Shown here: positions 35,709 to 44,112 of the stretch, piece by piece | Numbering within the stretch: the stretch's first letter is position 1 | How the letters are laid out: every line of letters starts with the position of its first letter | Origin: Merdicola sp963557785 | Lineage (GTDB): Bacteria; Bacillota; Clostridia; TANB77; CAG-508 | Direction of reading: 5' to 3' | NCBI GenBank assembly: GCA_963557785.1 | Contig: CAUWBF010000004.1 | Location: 1 to 64,000 of the forward strand | DNA: 64,000 bases | Notes under the pieces: model-generated | Databases searched by the model: none | What the model was told of the DNA's origin: nothing | Seen by the model: only the letters and a program-made list of their open reading frames with translations | Made by a program: the position numbers and the translations under genes

Positions 35709-36260
35709 ATGAAAAAAAAAGAAGGAATATTAATAATATTTATTTTAATATTGTTAGTCTTAGGAATTAGTATATTTATATTTTTGAATAATAAAAACAA
35801 GATAAGTGAAGAATATGTACCACAAGAAGAAATTAGTGATGAACAATTAAGGCAAACTATTATAACATTATATTTTAAAAATAAAGAAAATGGCGAGATA
35901 ACGAGTGAAGCAAGAAAAGCGGATGTAAGCATTTTAATAAAAGATCCATATAATTATTTAATTAATGAATTAATTAATGGACCAAAAAATAATAAATTAG
36001 AAAAATTAATTCCTGAAGAAGTAAAAATTAATAGTACAAAATTAGAAGGAGATGTTTTAATAGTAGACGTATCTAAAGAATTTATATTAAACGCACCACA
36101 AGATAAAGAAGAACAAACTAAAATAATTAAAAGTATAGTTAATACTGTTACAGAACTAACAGAAGTAAATTATATTAGAATATTAATTGATGGCGAAGAA
36201 AACAAAGGGTTTAGCGATAGTGATATTATGTTTAATGAAAATATTAGTAGAATTATTTAA
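35709..36260 (+). CDS. GerMN-domain membrane-anchored protein
   Basis: A 183-aa protein with one N-terminal membrane helix (residues 6-28; no lipobox Cys) and a GerMN domain from about 50 (TIITLYFKN, LINELINGPK, VDVSKEF, RILIDGEE). In Bacillus GerM takes part in sporulation and germination; here the single domain copy makes a specific role uncertain. The ATG follows AAAGGAGGTAAAA. Confidence 0.85.
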   Translation: MKKKEGILIIFILILLVLGISIFIFLNNKNKISEEYVPQEEISDEQLRQTIITLYFKNKENGEITSEARKADVSILIKDPYNYLINELINGPKNNKLEKLIPEEVKINSTKLEGDVLIVDVSKEFILNAPQDKEEQTKIIKSIVNTVTELTEVNYIRILIDGEENKGFSDSDIMFNENISRII

Positions 36261-36414
36261 ATTTTTTAAATAATTTTATAAATTCAATACTTGAAAAAAA
36301 ACAATTTAAATTATTTAAAAAAATTTCAACCTCTTTTAGGGAGGATACTAAATTGTCTTTTTTATTATTATTTTTTTTAGGTAAAATATCGTTATTATTA
36401 AAAATATTATTCAT
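36253..36414 (-). CDS. Possible 53-aa protein overlapping the 3' end of the GerMN gene
   Basis: A short ORF starting at ATG 36414, preceded by AAAGGAGAAAATATT, an excellent ribosome site. The product is polar and Asn/Lys-rich at the N-terminus (MNNIFNNNDILPKKNNN) with a hydrophobic/basic C-terminal helix (FFSSIEFIKLFKKFK). The last eight bases overlap the opposite GerMN gene. I do not recognise the family. The strong ribosome site is the main evidence. Confidence 0.45.
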   Translation of the reverse strand: MNNIFNNNDILPKKNNNKKDNLVSSLKEVEIFLNNLNCFFSSIEFIKLFKKFK

Positions 36415-36489
36415 AATATTTTCTCCTTTTGCACTTTAGGTATTTTTAATATATAATATGTTAAAATAATAAAATGTGCGAGGAAAATT

Positions 36490-37248
36490 ATGAATATAAA
36501 ATTAAATAAAAATGAGAGAATAGACGATTTAGAATATAAGAACTTAAAAATTATTCAGAACAGTGAAAATTTTTGTTTTGGAATGGATAGTGTTTTATTA
36601 TCAGATTTTTCAAAAGACATAAAAAATAATTCATTAGTACTAGATTTAGGGACAGGAACTGGAATAATTAGTATTTTATTATCGGCAAAGGCAAATACTA
36701 AAAAAATATATGGAGTTGAAATACAAAAAGATGTTGCTGATATGGCAAAAAGAAGTGTTATATTAAATAATTTAGAGGAAAAAATAGAAATAATAAATGA
36801 AGATATAAAAAATATTTCTAAAATATTTAATAGGAATTCCATAGATGTTATAGTAACAAATCCACCATATAAAGAGATAAATAGGGGAATTATAAATAAT
36901 AACGAAAATAAAATAATTTCAAGACATGAAGTGAAGGCTAATTTAGAAGATTTTATAAAAGTATCATCTGAATTATTAAAAGATTATGGAGAGCTTTATA
37001 TGGTAAACAGACCAGAAAGAATCGTCGATATAATTGAATATATGAGAAAATATAAGATAGAGCCCAAAAATATTAAATTTGTTTATCCAAAAATAAATAA
37101 AGAACCAAATTTAATATTAGTAAAAGCAGTTAAAAATGCAAAAAAATTTATTAAAATAGAAAAACCATTAATTATATATGATAACAATAATAATTATACA
37201 GAAGAAATATATAAAATATATAATAAAAAAGTAGAAGGAGAAAATTAA
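36490..37248 (+). CDS. YabB/TrmN6-like SAM-dependent methyltransferase
   Basis: A 252-aa class I methyltransferase: motif I LDLGTGTGIISILLSAKA near residue 50 and the catalytic NPPY of VTNPPYKE near 125, characteristic of N6-adenine methyltransferases of the tRNA1(Val) A37 family. The next gene, rsmI, begins at the last base of its stop codon. The yabB-rsmI-abrB order matches Bacillus. Confidence 0.9.
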   Translation: MNIKLNKNERIDDLEYKNLKIIQNSENFCFGMDSVLLSDFSKDIKNNSLVLDLGTGTGIISILLSAKANTKKIYGVEIQKDVADMAKRSVILNNLEEKIEIINEDIKNISKIFNRNSIDVIVTNPPYKEINRGIINNNENKIISRHEVKANLEDFIKVSSELLKDYGELYMVNRPERIVDIIEYMRKYKIEPKNIKFVYPKINKEPNLILVKAVKNAKKFIKIEKPLIIYDNNNNYTEEIYKIYNKKVEGEN

Positions 37249-38066
37249 TGAAGGGAAAATTATATATTGTAGCAACTCCAATAGGAAATTTAGAAGATAT
37301 TACATTAAGAGCAATAAATGTATTAAAAGATGTAGATATTATTGCTGCTGAAGATACAAGACATACTTTAAAATTATTAAATCATTTAGAAATATCAAAG
37401 CCATTAATAAGTTATCATAGACACAACGAGGATATAAAAACAGATATGCTAATAGGTAAATTATTAGATGGAAATAATATTGCATTAGTATCTGATGCAG
37501 GGACACCTGCAATATCTGATCCTGGGGAAGAAATTGTAAAAGAAGCTATAAAAAATCAAATAGAAGTTGTTCCAATACCGGGTGCATGCGCAGCAATTAC
37601 AGCATTAGTAGGTTCAGGAATGTCTACAAAAGAATTTTCTTTTTTAGGTTTTTTGCCATTAAATAAAAAATTAAGAAAAAATAAATTAGAAGAAATAAAA
37701 AATGCGACTAAAACATTAATAATATATGAAGCTCCTCATAAACTAATTAATACATTAGAAGATTTAAAAGAAATAATAGGAGAAAGAAAAGTAGTTTTAG
37801 CTAGAGAATTAACTAAAATACATGAAGAATTTATTAGAGGCAATATTGATAATATTTTAGAAAAAACAGATAAAATAAAGGGTGAATGTATTTTAATAGT
37901 AGAAGGAAATAAAGAAGAAAATCAAGAAAATAGTTTTTTGAATATGAGTTTAGAAGAACATTATAAATATTATGAAAAAAAAGGGTATAATAAAAAGGAA
38001 ATAATAAAACAAATAGCAAAAGATAGAAATGTGAATAAAAATGAAATATATATGAAATTCATATAA
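37248..38066 (+). CDS. rsmI: 16S rRNA (cytidine1402-2'-O)-methyltransferase RsmI
   Basis: A 272-aa tetrapyrrole-methylase-fold enzyme: KGKLYIVATPIGNLEDIT at the N-terminus, AAEDTRHT near 45, SDAGTPAISDPG near 85-95 and VPIPGACA near 110. It makes 2'-O-methyl at C1402 of 16S rRNA. It is translationally coupled to the yabB-like gene. Confidence 0.97.
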   Translation: MKGKLYIVATPIGNLEDITLRAINVLKDVDIIAAEDTRHTLKLLNHLEISKPLISYHRHNEDIKTDMLIGKLLDGNNIALVSDAGTPAISDPGEEIVKEAIKNQIEVVPIPGACAAITALVGSGMSTKEFSFLGFLPLNKKLRKNKLEEIKNATKTLIIYEAPHKLINTLEDLKEIIGERKVVLARELTKIHEEFIRGNIDNILEKTDKIKGECILIVEGNKEENQENSFLNMSLEEHYKYYEKKGYNKKEIIKQIAKDRNVNKNEIYMKFI

Positions 38067-38096
38067 AAAAAGATTAACATTAATGTTAATCTTTTT
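38066..38096. terminator. Bidirectional terminator between rsmI and abrB-like gene
   Basis: A perfect 15-bp palindrome (AAAAAGATTAACATT and its complement) directly after rsmI. The stop codon of the convergent abrB-like gene lies within it. Confidence 0.85.
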
Positions 38097-38364
38097 TATT
38101 TTCATCTCCATTTATTTTACTAAATTCACAAGAAATTTTACTAGAACATTTCTCGCATATTAATTTATCATTAAATTGTAATAAGTTTTTTGAACCACCA
38201 CAGAAGATACAATTTTGTTCGAATTTTTTTAAGACGATAGATGTGCCATCAACAAATATTTCAATAGGATCTTTTTCTTTAATATCAAATTTATTTCTTA
38301 ATTCTATTGGTATAACGACTCTACCTAATTCGTCTACTCTTCTTACAATACCTGTAGATTTCAT
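38086..38364 (-). CDS. AbrB/SpoVT-family transition-state regulator
   Basis: A 92-aa protein: an N-terminal swapped-hairpin AbrB DNA-binding domain (MKSTGIVRRVDELGRVVIPIELR) and a C-terminal four-Cys knuckle (CIFCG near 51, CEKC near 75) likely to bind zinc. This two-part form is common in clostridial AbrB proteins, which repress stationary-phase and sporulation genes. The ATG follows AAGGAGGAAAATTTACTT. Confidence 0.9.
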   Translation of the reverse strand: MKSTGIVRRVDELGRVVIPIELRNKFDIKEKDPIEIFVDGTSIVLKKFEQNCIFCGGSKNLLQFNDKLICEKCSSKISCEFSKINGDENKKD

Positions 38365-38540
38365 AAGTAAATTTTCCTCCTTGTAAGTTAATTATATTAT
38401 TAAAAGTATAATATCATATAAAAAATAAGAGGTCAATAACAAAAAATGACATATAAATAAAATTAAATTAATAGAGCAAATAATTTTTTGCATTATTTTT
38501 TAATAATTTGAATAGAGATAAAGTATAGAAAGGAGAAAAA

Positions 38541-39128
38541 ATGTTAAATTATATTTGGCCAATTTTTATATTAATTTCTATTATGTATGCAGTAGTTGTT
38601 GGAAATGTTGAATCAATAAATAATGGAATATTTGATTCATGCAAAAATGCTGTTGAATTAACAATAACTTTTTTGGGAACTGTTTGCTTATGGACAGGAT
38701 TAATGGAAATTGTAAAAAATACTAGTATAATAGAAAAATTAAAAAAAATATTAAGTCCATTAATGAAAATACTTTTTAAAAATATTGATAAAAATGATGA
38801 AGTATATGATGAAATAAGTATGAATATAATTGCAAATGTTTTAGGGTTAGGAAATGCAGCAACACCAATAGGGCTAAAAGCTATGGAAAGTTTACAAAAA
38901 ATAAACAAAAATAAGGAAACGCTATCCGATGAAATGTTAATGCTTATTATTTTAAATACAGCATCAATACAATTAATTCCTACTACTGTAATTGCCATAA
39001 GAAATTCATTAGGTTCTATAAACTCAACAAAAATAATTATACCTGTTTGGATAGCAACTATTTGTGCAGCTGTATCCGGAATTATTGCTACTAAAACAAT
39101 TATACACAGAAAAAATAAAGGAATGTGA
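38541..39128 (+). CDS. spmA: Spore maturation protein A
   Basis: A 195-aa nucleoside-recognition (Gate)-domain membrane protein with ANVLGLGNAATPIGLKAMESLQ near 100, the conserved core of SpmA. About five membrane segments. SpmA and SpmB are needed for spore core dehydration in Bacillus. spmB follows 5 bp later. The ATG follows AAAGGAGAAAA. Confidence 0.94.
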   Translation: MLNYIWPIFILISIMYAVVVGNVESINNGIFDSCKNAVELTITFLGTVCLWTGLMEIVKNTSIIEKLKKILSPLMKILFKNIDKNDEVYDEISMNIIANVLGLGNAATPIGLKAMESLQKINKNKETLSDEMLMLIILNTASIQLIPTTVIAIRNSLGSINSTKIIIPVWIATICAAVSGIIATKTIIHRKNKGM

Positions 39129-39133
39129 ATTAA

Positions 39134-39658
39134 ATGAAAATAATTAATTATTTATCAACAATTATATTACCAATAATTATTTTAATAATTATTGGTTTTG
39201 GAATAAGTGAAAAAATAAATGTCTATGATTTATTTATTAAAGGTGCAAAAAATGGAATGAAAACAGTTGTAAAATTATATCCAACATTATTAGGTATATT
39301 TATTGCGATAGGGTTATTAAGAGCTTCTGGAGTTATAGATTTCATTATAAAACTAATTTATCCTATAATTAGTTTTTTAAATATTCCAAAAGAGATAATG
39401 CCGTTAGCAATGTTAAGACCAATATCTGGTAGTGCATCTATGGCAGTAGCGAATGATATTATGAAAAATTATGGAGTAGATAGTAAAATTGGATTAATTG
39501 CTTCTGTAATTATGGGTTCTACAGAAACAACATTTTATACAATAGCTGTATATACAAGTAGTGTAAAAGTAAAAAAAACTAGAAATATATTGATAGCTTC
39601 ATTAATTGCAGATGTAGTGGGAATATTAATCTCCGTATTAATTTGTACATATGTATAA
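39134..39658 (+). CDS. spmB: Spore maturation protein B
   Basis: A 174-aa Gate-domain membrane protein with MLRPISGSASMAVANDIM near 95-112 and GSTETTFYTIAVY near 130-145, both typical of SpmB. It forms a pair with spmA. No terminator is visible directly after it. Confidence 0.94.
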   Translation: MKIINYLSTIILPIIILIIIGFGISEKINVYDLFIKGAKNGMKTVVKLYPTLLGIFIAIGLLRASGVIDFIIKLIYPIISFLNIPKEIMPLAMLRPISGSASMAVANDIMKNYGVDSKIGLIASVIMGSTETTFYTIAVYTSSVKVKKTRNILIASLIADVVGILISVLICTYV

Positions 39659-39671
39659 TTATGTAGTTTTT

Positions 39672-39716
39672 TGTCGATGAGTTTTTGTTGACATCTAAAT
39701 AAATAGGTAGTATATT
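39672..39716 (+). promoter_or_regulatory. Near-consensus promoter with a Spo0A-box-like site
   Basis: TTGACA (39688-39693), 17-bp spacer, TATATT (39711-39716). TGTCGAT at 39672-39678, one mismatch from the 0A box, lies 10 bp upstream of the -35. The promoter serves the 42-aa ORF or an RNA that follows. Confidence 0.7.
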
Positions 39717-39752
39717 ATCAACATAATTTATTTCAAAAATTAAGGAATTAAA

Positions 39753-39881
39753 ATGAATTTTAAAATAATTTTATTTATTTCGATATTTTTTATTTCTAAA
39801 AAGTCAATAGAAAAAATCTTTTCGAAAAAAATCACAAAAAAATTAAATAAGTTTTTAATCTTACAGAAGGAACAACAATAA
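39753..39881 (+). CDS. Possible 42-aa hydrophobic, lysine-rich peptide
   Basis: An ORF from ATG 39753 behind TTAAGGAATTAAA, 30 bp after a near-consensus promoter's start. The peptide has a hydrophobic N-terminal half (MNFKIILFISIFFIS) and a strongly basic second half (KKSIEKIFSKKITKKLNKF). This layout resembles small membrane-acting peptides such as type I toxins or antimicrobial peptides, which is inference only. No family is recognised. Confidence 0.45.
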   Translation: MNFKIILFISIFFISKKSIEKIFSKKITKKLNKFLILQKEQQ

Positions 39882-39950
39882 TCTCTCTAGTATTTATTTT
39901 CTAGCTCCCCCCTTATTAAGCAAAAAATAAAAAACTAAGTTCCTTCTGTA
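39862..39950. repeat. 12-bp inverted repeat enclosing 65 bp, next to the small peptide ORF
   Basis: TACAGAAGGAAC (39862-39873) and GTTCCTTCTGTA (39939-39950) pair perfectly. The inside holds a C-rich run (CTCCCCCC) and CTAG...CTAG words unlike the surrounding sequence. It could be an RNA structure at the 3' end of the peptide transcript or the ends of a tiny mobile element remnant. Confidence 0.6.
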
Positions 39951-39968
39951 TGCCCCCTAAATATATGA

Positions 39969-40451
39969 TTACCAATGATAAGTTTCATTATGAGAAATTT
40001 TAAAAGCTCTAAATAATTGTTCAAGTAAAAATATACGTATTAATTGATGTGGAAATGTCATTTTAGAAAAACATATTTTTTCGTTACACATATTTAGAAT
40101 ATCTGAATGAATTCCTAAAGTACCACCAATTATAAAAGTTATCGAACTATTATAATTAACAGAAATATTATCAATTTTTTTTGAAAAATCTTCTGAAGAA
40201 AATTGTTTGCCATTTAAATCAAGACATATTATATAAGAATCTTTTTTTATAGCTGACATTATTTTTTGTCCTTCTTTATATTTAATAGATTCTATTATAG
40301 AATTATTAATTTTATTAGGCAATTTTTCATCTTGTAATTCAGTAATATTGAAATTACAGTATTTTGATAATCGCTTAGAATATTCACAAACAGCATCTTT
40401 AAAAAAGGTTTCTTTTAATTTACCAACACAAATAATATTTATATTTAACAT
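39969..40451 (-). CDS. rlmH: 23S rRNA (pseudouridine1915-N3)-methyltransferase RlmH
   Basis: A 160-aa SPOUT methyltransferase: INIICVGKLKE at the N-terminus, the knot motif FIIGGTLGIHSDIL near 105 and the C-terminal FPHQLIRIFLLEQLFRAFKI...YHW. It methylates pseudouridine 1915 in the decoding helix 69. It follows the walJ-like gene by 17 bp. Confidence 0.97.
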   Translation of the reverse strand: MLNINIICVGKLKETFFKDAVCEYSKRLSKYCNFNITELQDEKLPNKINNSIIESIKYKEGQKIMSAIKKDSYIICLDLNGKQFSSEDFSKKIDNISVNYNSSITFIIGGTLGIHSDILNMCNEKICFSKMTFPHQLIRIFLLEQLFRAFKISHNETYHW

Positions 40452-40468
40452 TTATTACTCCTTATAAA

Positions 40469-41257
40469 TTATATCTCTATAGTACACCCAGGTTTTTCTC
40501 TACTAGCAACATTAAGTGAAAAATTATTTTCATTAAAATTATTTGAAATTAATTCATCTATTACAGTTTTATATGCTAATTCTGGAAAATTATTTTCTTT
40601 ACTTAAATGACCAAGAATAACATTATTTAATCCCGATTTTGATAAATAAGAAATAGTTTTACCAGCCATTTCATTAGAAAGATGCCCATTAGGACCAGAA
40701 ATTCTAGTTTTAAGTTTATATGGATATGAACAACATTTTAATATTTCTGGATCATAATTAGCTTCAAGCATTAAAAAATTACTACCTTCTAATTTTGATA
40801 ATATCTCATTAGTCATATGACCAATATCTGTTGCTATACTAATTTTTTTATTATCTTTATATATATTAAAGCCACAAGGATCAGCAGCATCGTGCGGAAT
40901 AGAGAAGGAATCAATTTTTAAATCATTTATTTCAAATACTTCGCCAATATGAAATATTTTTTGATTTTTTTCTGATATTTTATCCTTTTGTTTTGGCATA
41001 TTATTCCAAGTTTTTGGATTAGCATAAACAGGAATATTATATTTAGAAGAAATAGTTCCTAAGCTATTAACATGATCTATATGTTCATGTGTTACAATAA
41101 CTGCATCTATTTTATCTATGCTGGTATTAAAAGAAGTAAGTGCATCAACTATCTTCTTTGCACTTACTCCTGTATCTATTAAAATATTTGTATTTTGAGT
41201 TTGTACAAGCAAACTATTTCCTGTACTTCCACTATATAAACTAGTAAAATTTAACAT
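40469..41257 (-). CDS. walJ: WalJ/YycJ-like metallo-beta-lactamase-fold hydrolase
   Basis: A 262-aa protein with SSGSTGNS-like N-terminus (SLYSGSTGNSLLV), the metal-binding HEHIDHVNSL near residue 57, and further ligands in DAADPCGF and NGHLSNEMAG. The family acts as a DNA 5'-3' exonuclease or as a cell-wall-linked factor in Bacillus. Its place next to rlmH is conserved in Firmicutes. It starts 13 bp after murA. Confidence 0.93.
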   Translation of the reverse strand: MLNFTSLYSGSTGNSLLVQTQNTNILIDTGVSAKKIVDALTSFNTSIDKIDAVIVTHEHIDHVNSLGTISSKYNIPVYANPKTWNNMPKQKDKISEKNQKIFHIGEVFEINDLKIDSFSIPHDAADPCGFNIYKDNKKISIATDIGHMTNEILSKLEGSNFLMLEANYDPEILKCCSYPYKLKTRISGPNGHLSNEMAGKTISYLSKSGLNNVILGHLSKENNFPELAYKTVIDELISNNFNENNFSLNVASREKPGCTIEI

Positions 41258-41270
41258 TTTAATACTTCCT

Positions 41271-42536
41271 TTATTCTTCCGTTACTCTTTTTATATTTGC
41301 ACCTAATTTTCTAAATTTTTCTTCTATTTTTTCATAACCTCTATCTACATATTGTAAGTTATATACTTCAGTTGTACCGTGTGCTACAATTCCTGCAATA
41401 ATTAAGGCAGCTCCAGCTCTTAAGTCTGTTGAGTATACAGGTGCTCCAGAAATTGATTCAACTCCTTCAAATACAGCAGTTTTTCCTTGAGCTGTTATAT
41501 TTGCTCCCATTTTATTTAATTCGGCTGTATATTGAAATCTAGATTCCCAAATACTTTCATTTATAATACTTGTTCCTTTTGCAATAGAAAGTAAAACTCC
41601 AAATTGTGATTGCAAGTCAGTAGGAAATCCTGGGTAAGGCAATGTTTTTATGGTTGCTCTTTTAGGTCTTTTTGTGCACCAAACTCTTAAAGAATCTCCA
41701 TTAATATTTTTAACATGTCCACCAACTTCTAATATTTTGGCGGTAATACAATCTAAATGTTCAGGAATGCAATTTTTTATAATAATATCTCCTTTTGTAG
41801 CAACTGCAGCAATCATAAAAGTTCCAGCTTCTATTTGGTCAGGAACTATAGAATATGTAGAGTTTCCTTCTAACTTACTCACACCATTAATCTTTATTAC
41901 ATCAGTACCAGCACCACGAATATCAGCACCAACAGAATTTAAAAAATTTGCGACATCAACGACATGTGGTTCTTTTGCAGCATTTTCTATTATAGTTGTG
42001 CCATCAGCAAGAACAGCTGCTAGCATTATATTTATTGTTGCACCCACAGATGTAACATCTAAGTATACAGAATTTCCAACTAAGCTTTCAGCAGTTGCCG
42101 TTATTTTACCTTGTGAAACATCGACTGATGCACCTAAAGCTTCAAAACCTTTAATGTGTTGATCTATAGGTCTTGCACCTAAATTACAACCACCAGGTAG
42201 TCCAACTTCCACAGAATGGCATCTACCTAAAAGTGCACCTATTAAATAATAAGATGCTCTAAATTTGCTAGTCATATCTAAAGGTGTTTTAGTAGAATTT
42301 ATATGTCTAGTATCTATACGTATAGAATTATTACTTAACCATGTTATTTTTACACCGATTTCTTCTAGTATTTTGCAAGATATTTGAATATCACTTATAT
42401 TAGGTAAGTTTTCTATAGTGCAAATTCCATCAACTAAAAGTGTAGCTGGTAATATTGCAACAGCAGCATTTTTTGCGCCACTAATTATTACCTCGCCTTT
42501 TAAGGATGTTCCACCAGTAATAACTAATTTATCCAA
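41271..42536 (-). CDS. murA: UDP-N-acetylglucosamine 1-carboxyvinyltransferase
   Basis: A 421-aa protein, LVITGGTSLKGEVIISGAKNAA at its start, with the active-site cysteine in GGCNLGARPIDQHIKG near 115. It catalyses the first committed step of peptidoglycan synthesis. The TTG at 42536 fits best because GGAGG lies just before it; a TTG five codons upstream overlaps that site. Confidence 0.96.
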   Translation of the reverse strand: MDKLVITGGTSLKGEVIISGAKNAAVAILPATLLVDGICTIENLPNISDIQISCKILEEIGVKITWLSNNSIRIDTRHINSTKTPLDMTSKFRASYYLIGALLGRCHSVEVGLPGGCNLGARPIDQHIKGFEALGASVDVSQGKITATAESLVGNSVYLDVTSVGATINIMLAAVLADGTTIIENAAKEPHVVDVANFLNSVGADIRGAGTDVIKINGVSKLEGNSTYSIVPDQIEAGTFMIAAVATKGDIIIKNCIPEHLDCITAKILEVGGHVKNINGDSLRVWCTKRPKRATIKTLPYPGFPTDLQSQFGVLLSIAKGTSIINESIWESRFQYTAELNKMGANITAQGKTAVFEGVESISGAPVYSTDLRAGAALIIAGIVAHGTTEVYNLQYVDRGYEKIEEKFRKLGANIKRVTEE

Positions 42537-42562
42537 AATAATTACCTCCAATAGTAGTTCAA

Positions 42563-42589
42563 AATAAAAAAGAGTGTATATAACACTCT
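42563..42589 (-). terminator. Terminator after spoIIR
   Basis: AGAGTGT pairs with ACACTCT around a short loop (42571-42589); the minus-strand tail is TTTTTTATT. It separates spoIIR from murA. Confidence 0.8.
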
Positions 42590-42653
42590 AATATTCTAAA
42601 ATATACCATAAAAGATTATTATTTACAACTATATTTTTATAAATAATAAATTA

Positions 42654-43328
42654 CTAGATATCTTTATGGGCAGTTGAAATATTTGTATTATTTAATAGTT
42701 CAATTAATTTAAATTTAAATTTAATTACTGTATCGGTTGAGCTTTCTGAATTTCCATTTGCAATAAGACTATATTCTTCATTTGTTAAACTATCTTTGAT
42801 AGTATCTTTAGATTCTTCAGGAACAATACCACTACTCACGTCTACGAAACATAATGGAGGAAACATTACACACCACCAGTTTTGTCCTTGAGATTTTCCA
42901 ATTTCAATTTTTATAGCATCATAATTTCCAGCTGGAAAGGAAATATCTCCATAACTTTTAGTAGGAAAATGAAAATTACCAAAATCAATATTAACATCAT
43001 AATTAAATCCATTTTCCATAATGGTTTGTTTAGCAATATTTAAAAAATTTTCTTTGTTATTTTTTGCTAATTCTAATGCCTCTTCTTTAGAGGTAATATT
43101 TTCTGAAATAGAATTCATATAATTTATTATATTATCTCTTACTTTATATTTTAAATTTTGATCTTCTATAGCATCACTATTTGCAATTACGTGTAAGCGA
43201 AGTACACTATCAGATAAATCTTCAGAAACAGCATAAGTATAATTTGTAGCTAATAAGTATATATATAATAAAAACAAAATACTTATTATGACAGTAAATT
43301 TTATTTTTTCAAATTTTATAAATTTCAT
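42654..43328 (-). CDS. spoIIR: Stage II sporulation protein R
   Basis: A 224-aa protein with an N-terminal signal/membrane segment (residues 10-30) and the SpoIIR core: SVLRLHVIANSDAIEDQNLKYKVRD near 40-65, the FGNFHFPTKSYGDISFPAG stretch and QNWWCVMFPPLCF near 150. It is the forespore signal that triggers SpoIIGA processing of pro-sigma-E. Its presence strongly indicates endospore formation. The ATG follows GGGAGGACTAC. The gene is usually sigma-F-driven; I see only a weak GGTTAATAC element. Confidence 0.96.
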   Translation of the reverse strand: MKFIKFEKIKFTVIISILFLLYIYLLATNYTYAVSEDLSDSVLRLHVIANSDAIEDQNLKYKVRDNIINYMNSISENITSKEEALELAKNNKENFLNIAKQTIMENGFNYDVNIDFGNFHFPTKSYGDISFPAGNYDAIKIEIGKSQGQNWWCVMFPPLCFVDVSSGIVPEESKDTIKDSLTNEEYSLIANGNSESSTDTVIKFKFKLIELLNNTNISTAHKDI

Positions 43329-43417
43329 GTAGTCCTCCCTGTAAATAAAAAATATGTTAAATTATTTCTTTAAAAAAAGTATTAACCAAAATTAAAAAAA
43401 TATTCAATATAAAAAAA

Positions 43418-43482
43418 TGTCGAAAAAAACAGGTAAATTAAAGGAATTTTGCATTGACACTAAAAAACAAAAATGGTAAAAT
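43418..43482 (+). promoter_or_regulatory. Spo0A box and sigma-A promoter upstream of the 173-aa gene
   Basis: TGTCGAA at 43418-43424 is a perfect 0A box with an A-run flank. TTGACA (43454-43459), 17-bp spacer, TAAAAT (43477-43482) follow. The box sits between divergent spoIIR and the unknown gene. Confidence 0.7.
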
Positions 43483-43513
43483 ATGGAAATACAAAACCGA
43501 GGAGGTTACTAAT

Positions 43514-44035
43514 ATGTTAAATGAAAATAATTTCAAAAGGATGTGTAGTTTTTATGTGAGTGATATTCATTTATCTACAATGATATTACCATACTTATCT
43601 GAAAAATTAGAGAAAGGAGAAATTCTAACTACTTTTTTAGAAAAAGATATACAAAGAGAAATGGAATTATTAGTATCAAAAACAAATATTAGAGAAAGTT
43701 TAAAAAATATAATAAAAAATATAGATTGGAATAAAACAGATATTATTAAATATACGGAATTAGAAAAAAAACTTAAAAAATATGATGGTAGAGTAAATAT
43801 TTTAGTTACGGGAACAGAAGATTATATAAATCATACAAGTAAAAATTTACAAAAATATTTACAAAAAAATAATAATATTAAAATTAATGAAATAGATGCA
43901 TATGAATTAGAAGAAAATAAAAATAAATTTAATGAAATATTAAAAAGATATACATATATGTTAAATACTTCAGGAGAATATTTAGTAACGGATATATTTA
44001 AAAGCGAGGATATAAATAAGAAAGAAATTATATAG
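43514..44035 (+). CDS. Unknown 173-aa protein divergent from spoIIR
   Basis: I do not recognise this family. It is a soluble, mixed helical protein with an N-terminal NFKRMCSFYVSDIHLSTMILPYL segment, a helical middle, and an alternating beta/alpha C-terminal part (GRVNILVTGTEDYINHTS). The ATG at 43514 follows GAGGTTACTAAT. An in-frame TTG upstream is in fact the -35 box of the promoter, so a longer start is ruled out. No terminator is seen before the next gene, but that gene has its own promoter. Confidence 0.75.
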   Translation: MLNENNFKRMCSFYVSDIHLSTMILPYLSEKLEKGEILTTFLEKDIQREMELLVSKTNIRESLKNIIKNIDWNKTDIIKYTELEKKLKKYDGRVNILVTGTEDYINHTSKNLQKYLQKNNNIKINEIDAYELEENKNKFNEILKRYTYMLNTSGEYLVTDIFKSEDINKKEII

Positions 44036-44041
44036 TAAATG

Positions 44042-44070
44042 TTGACTAAAAACTTTTTATAGTATACTAT
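44042..44070 (+). promoter_or_regulatory. Promoter of the UDPGP-family gene
   Basis: TTGACT (44042-44047), then TACTAT at 17-bp spacing (44065-44070) or TATACT at 15 bp. It lies 43 bp before the ATG. Confidence 0.65.
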
Positions 44071-44112
44071 ATACTTGTTATTTATGATATAAAGAATAAA
44101 GGAAGGCACAGA

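Noticed and set aside
43454..43513. Longer N-terminus for the 173-aa gene from a TTG at 43454
   Set aside because: That TTG is the first part of the -35 box TTGACA of a clear promoter, and the downstream ATG has a good ribosome site.
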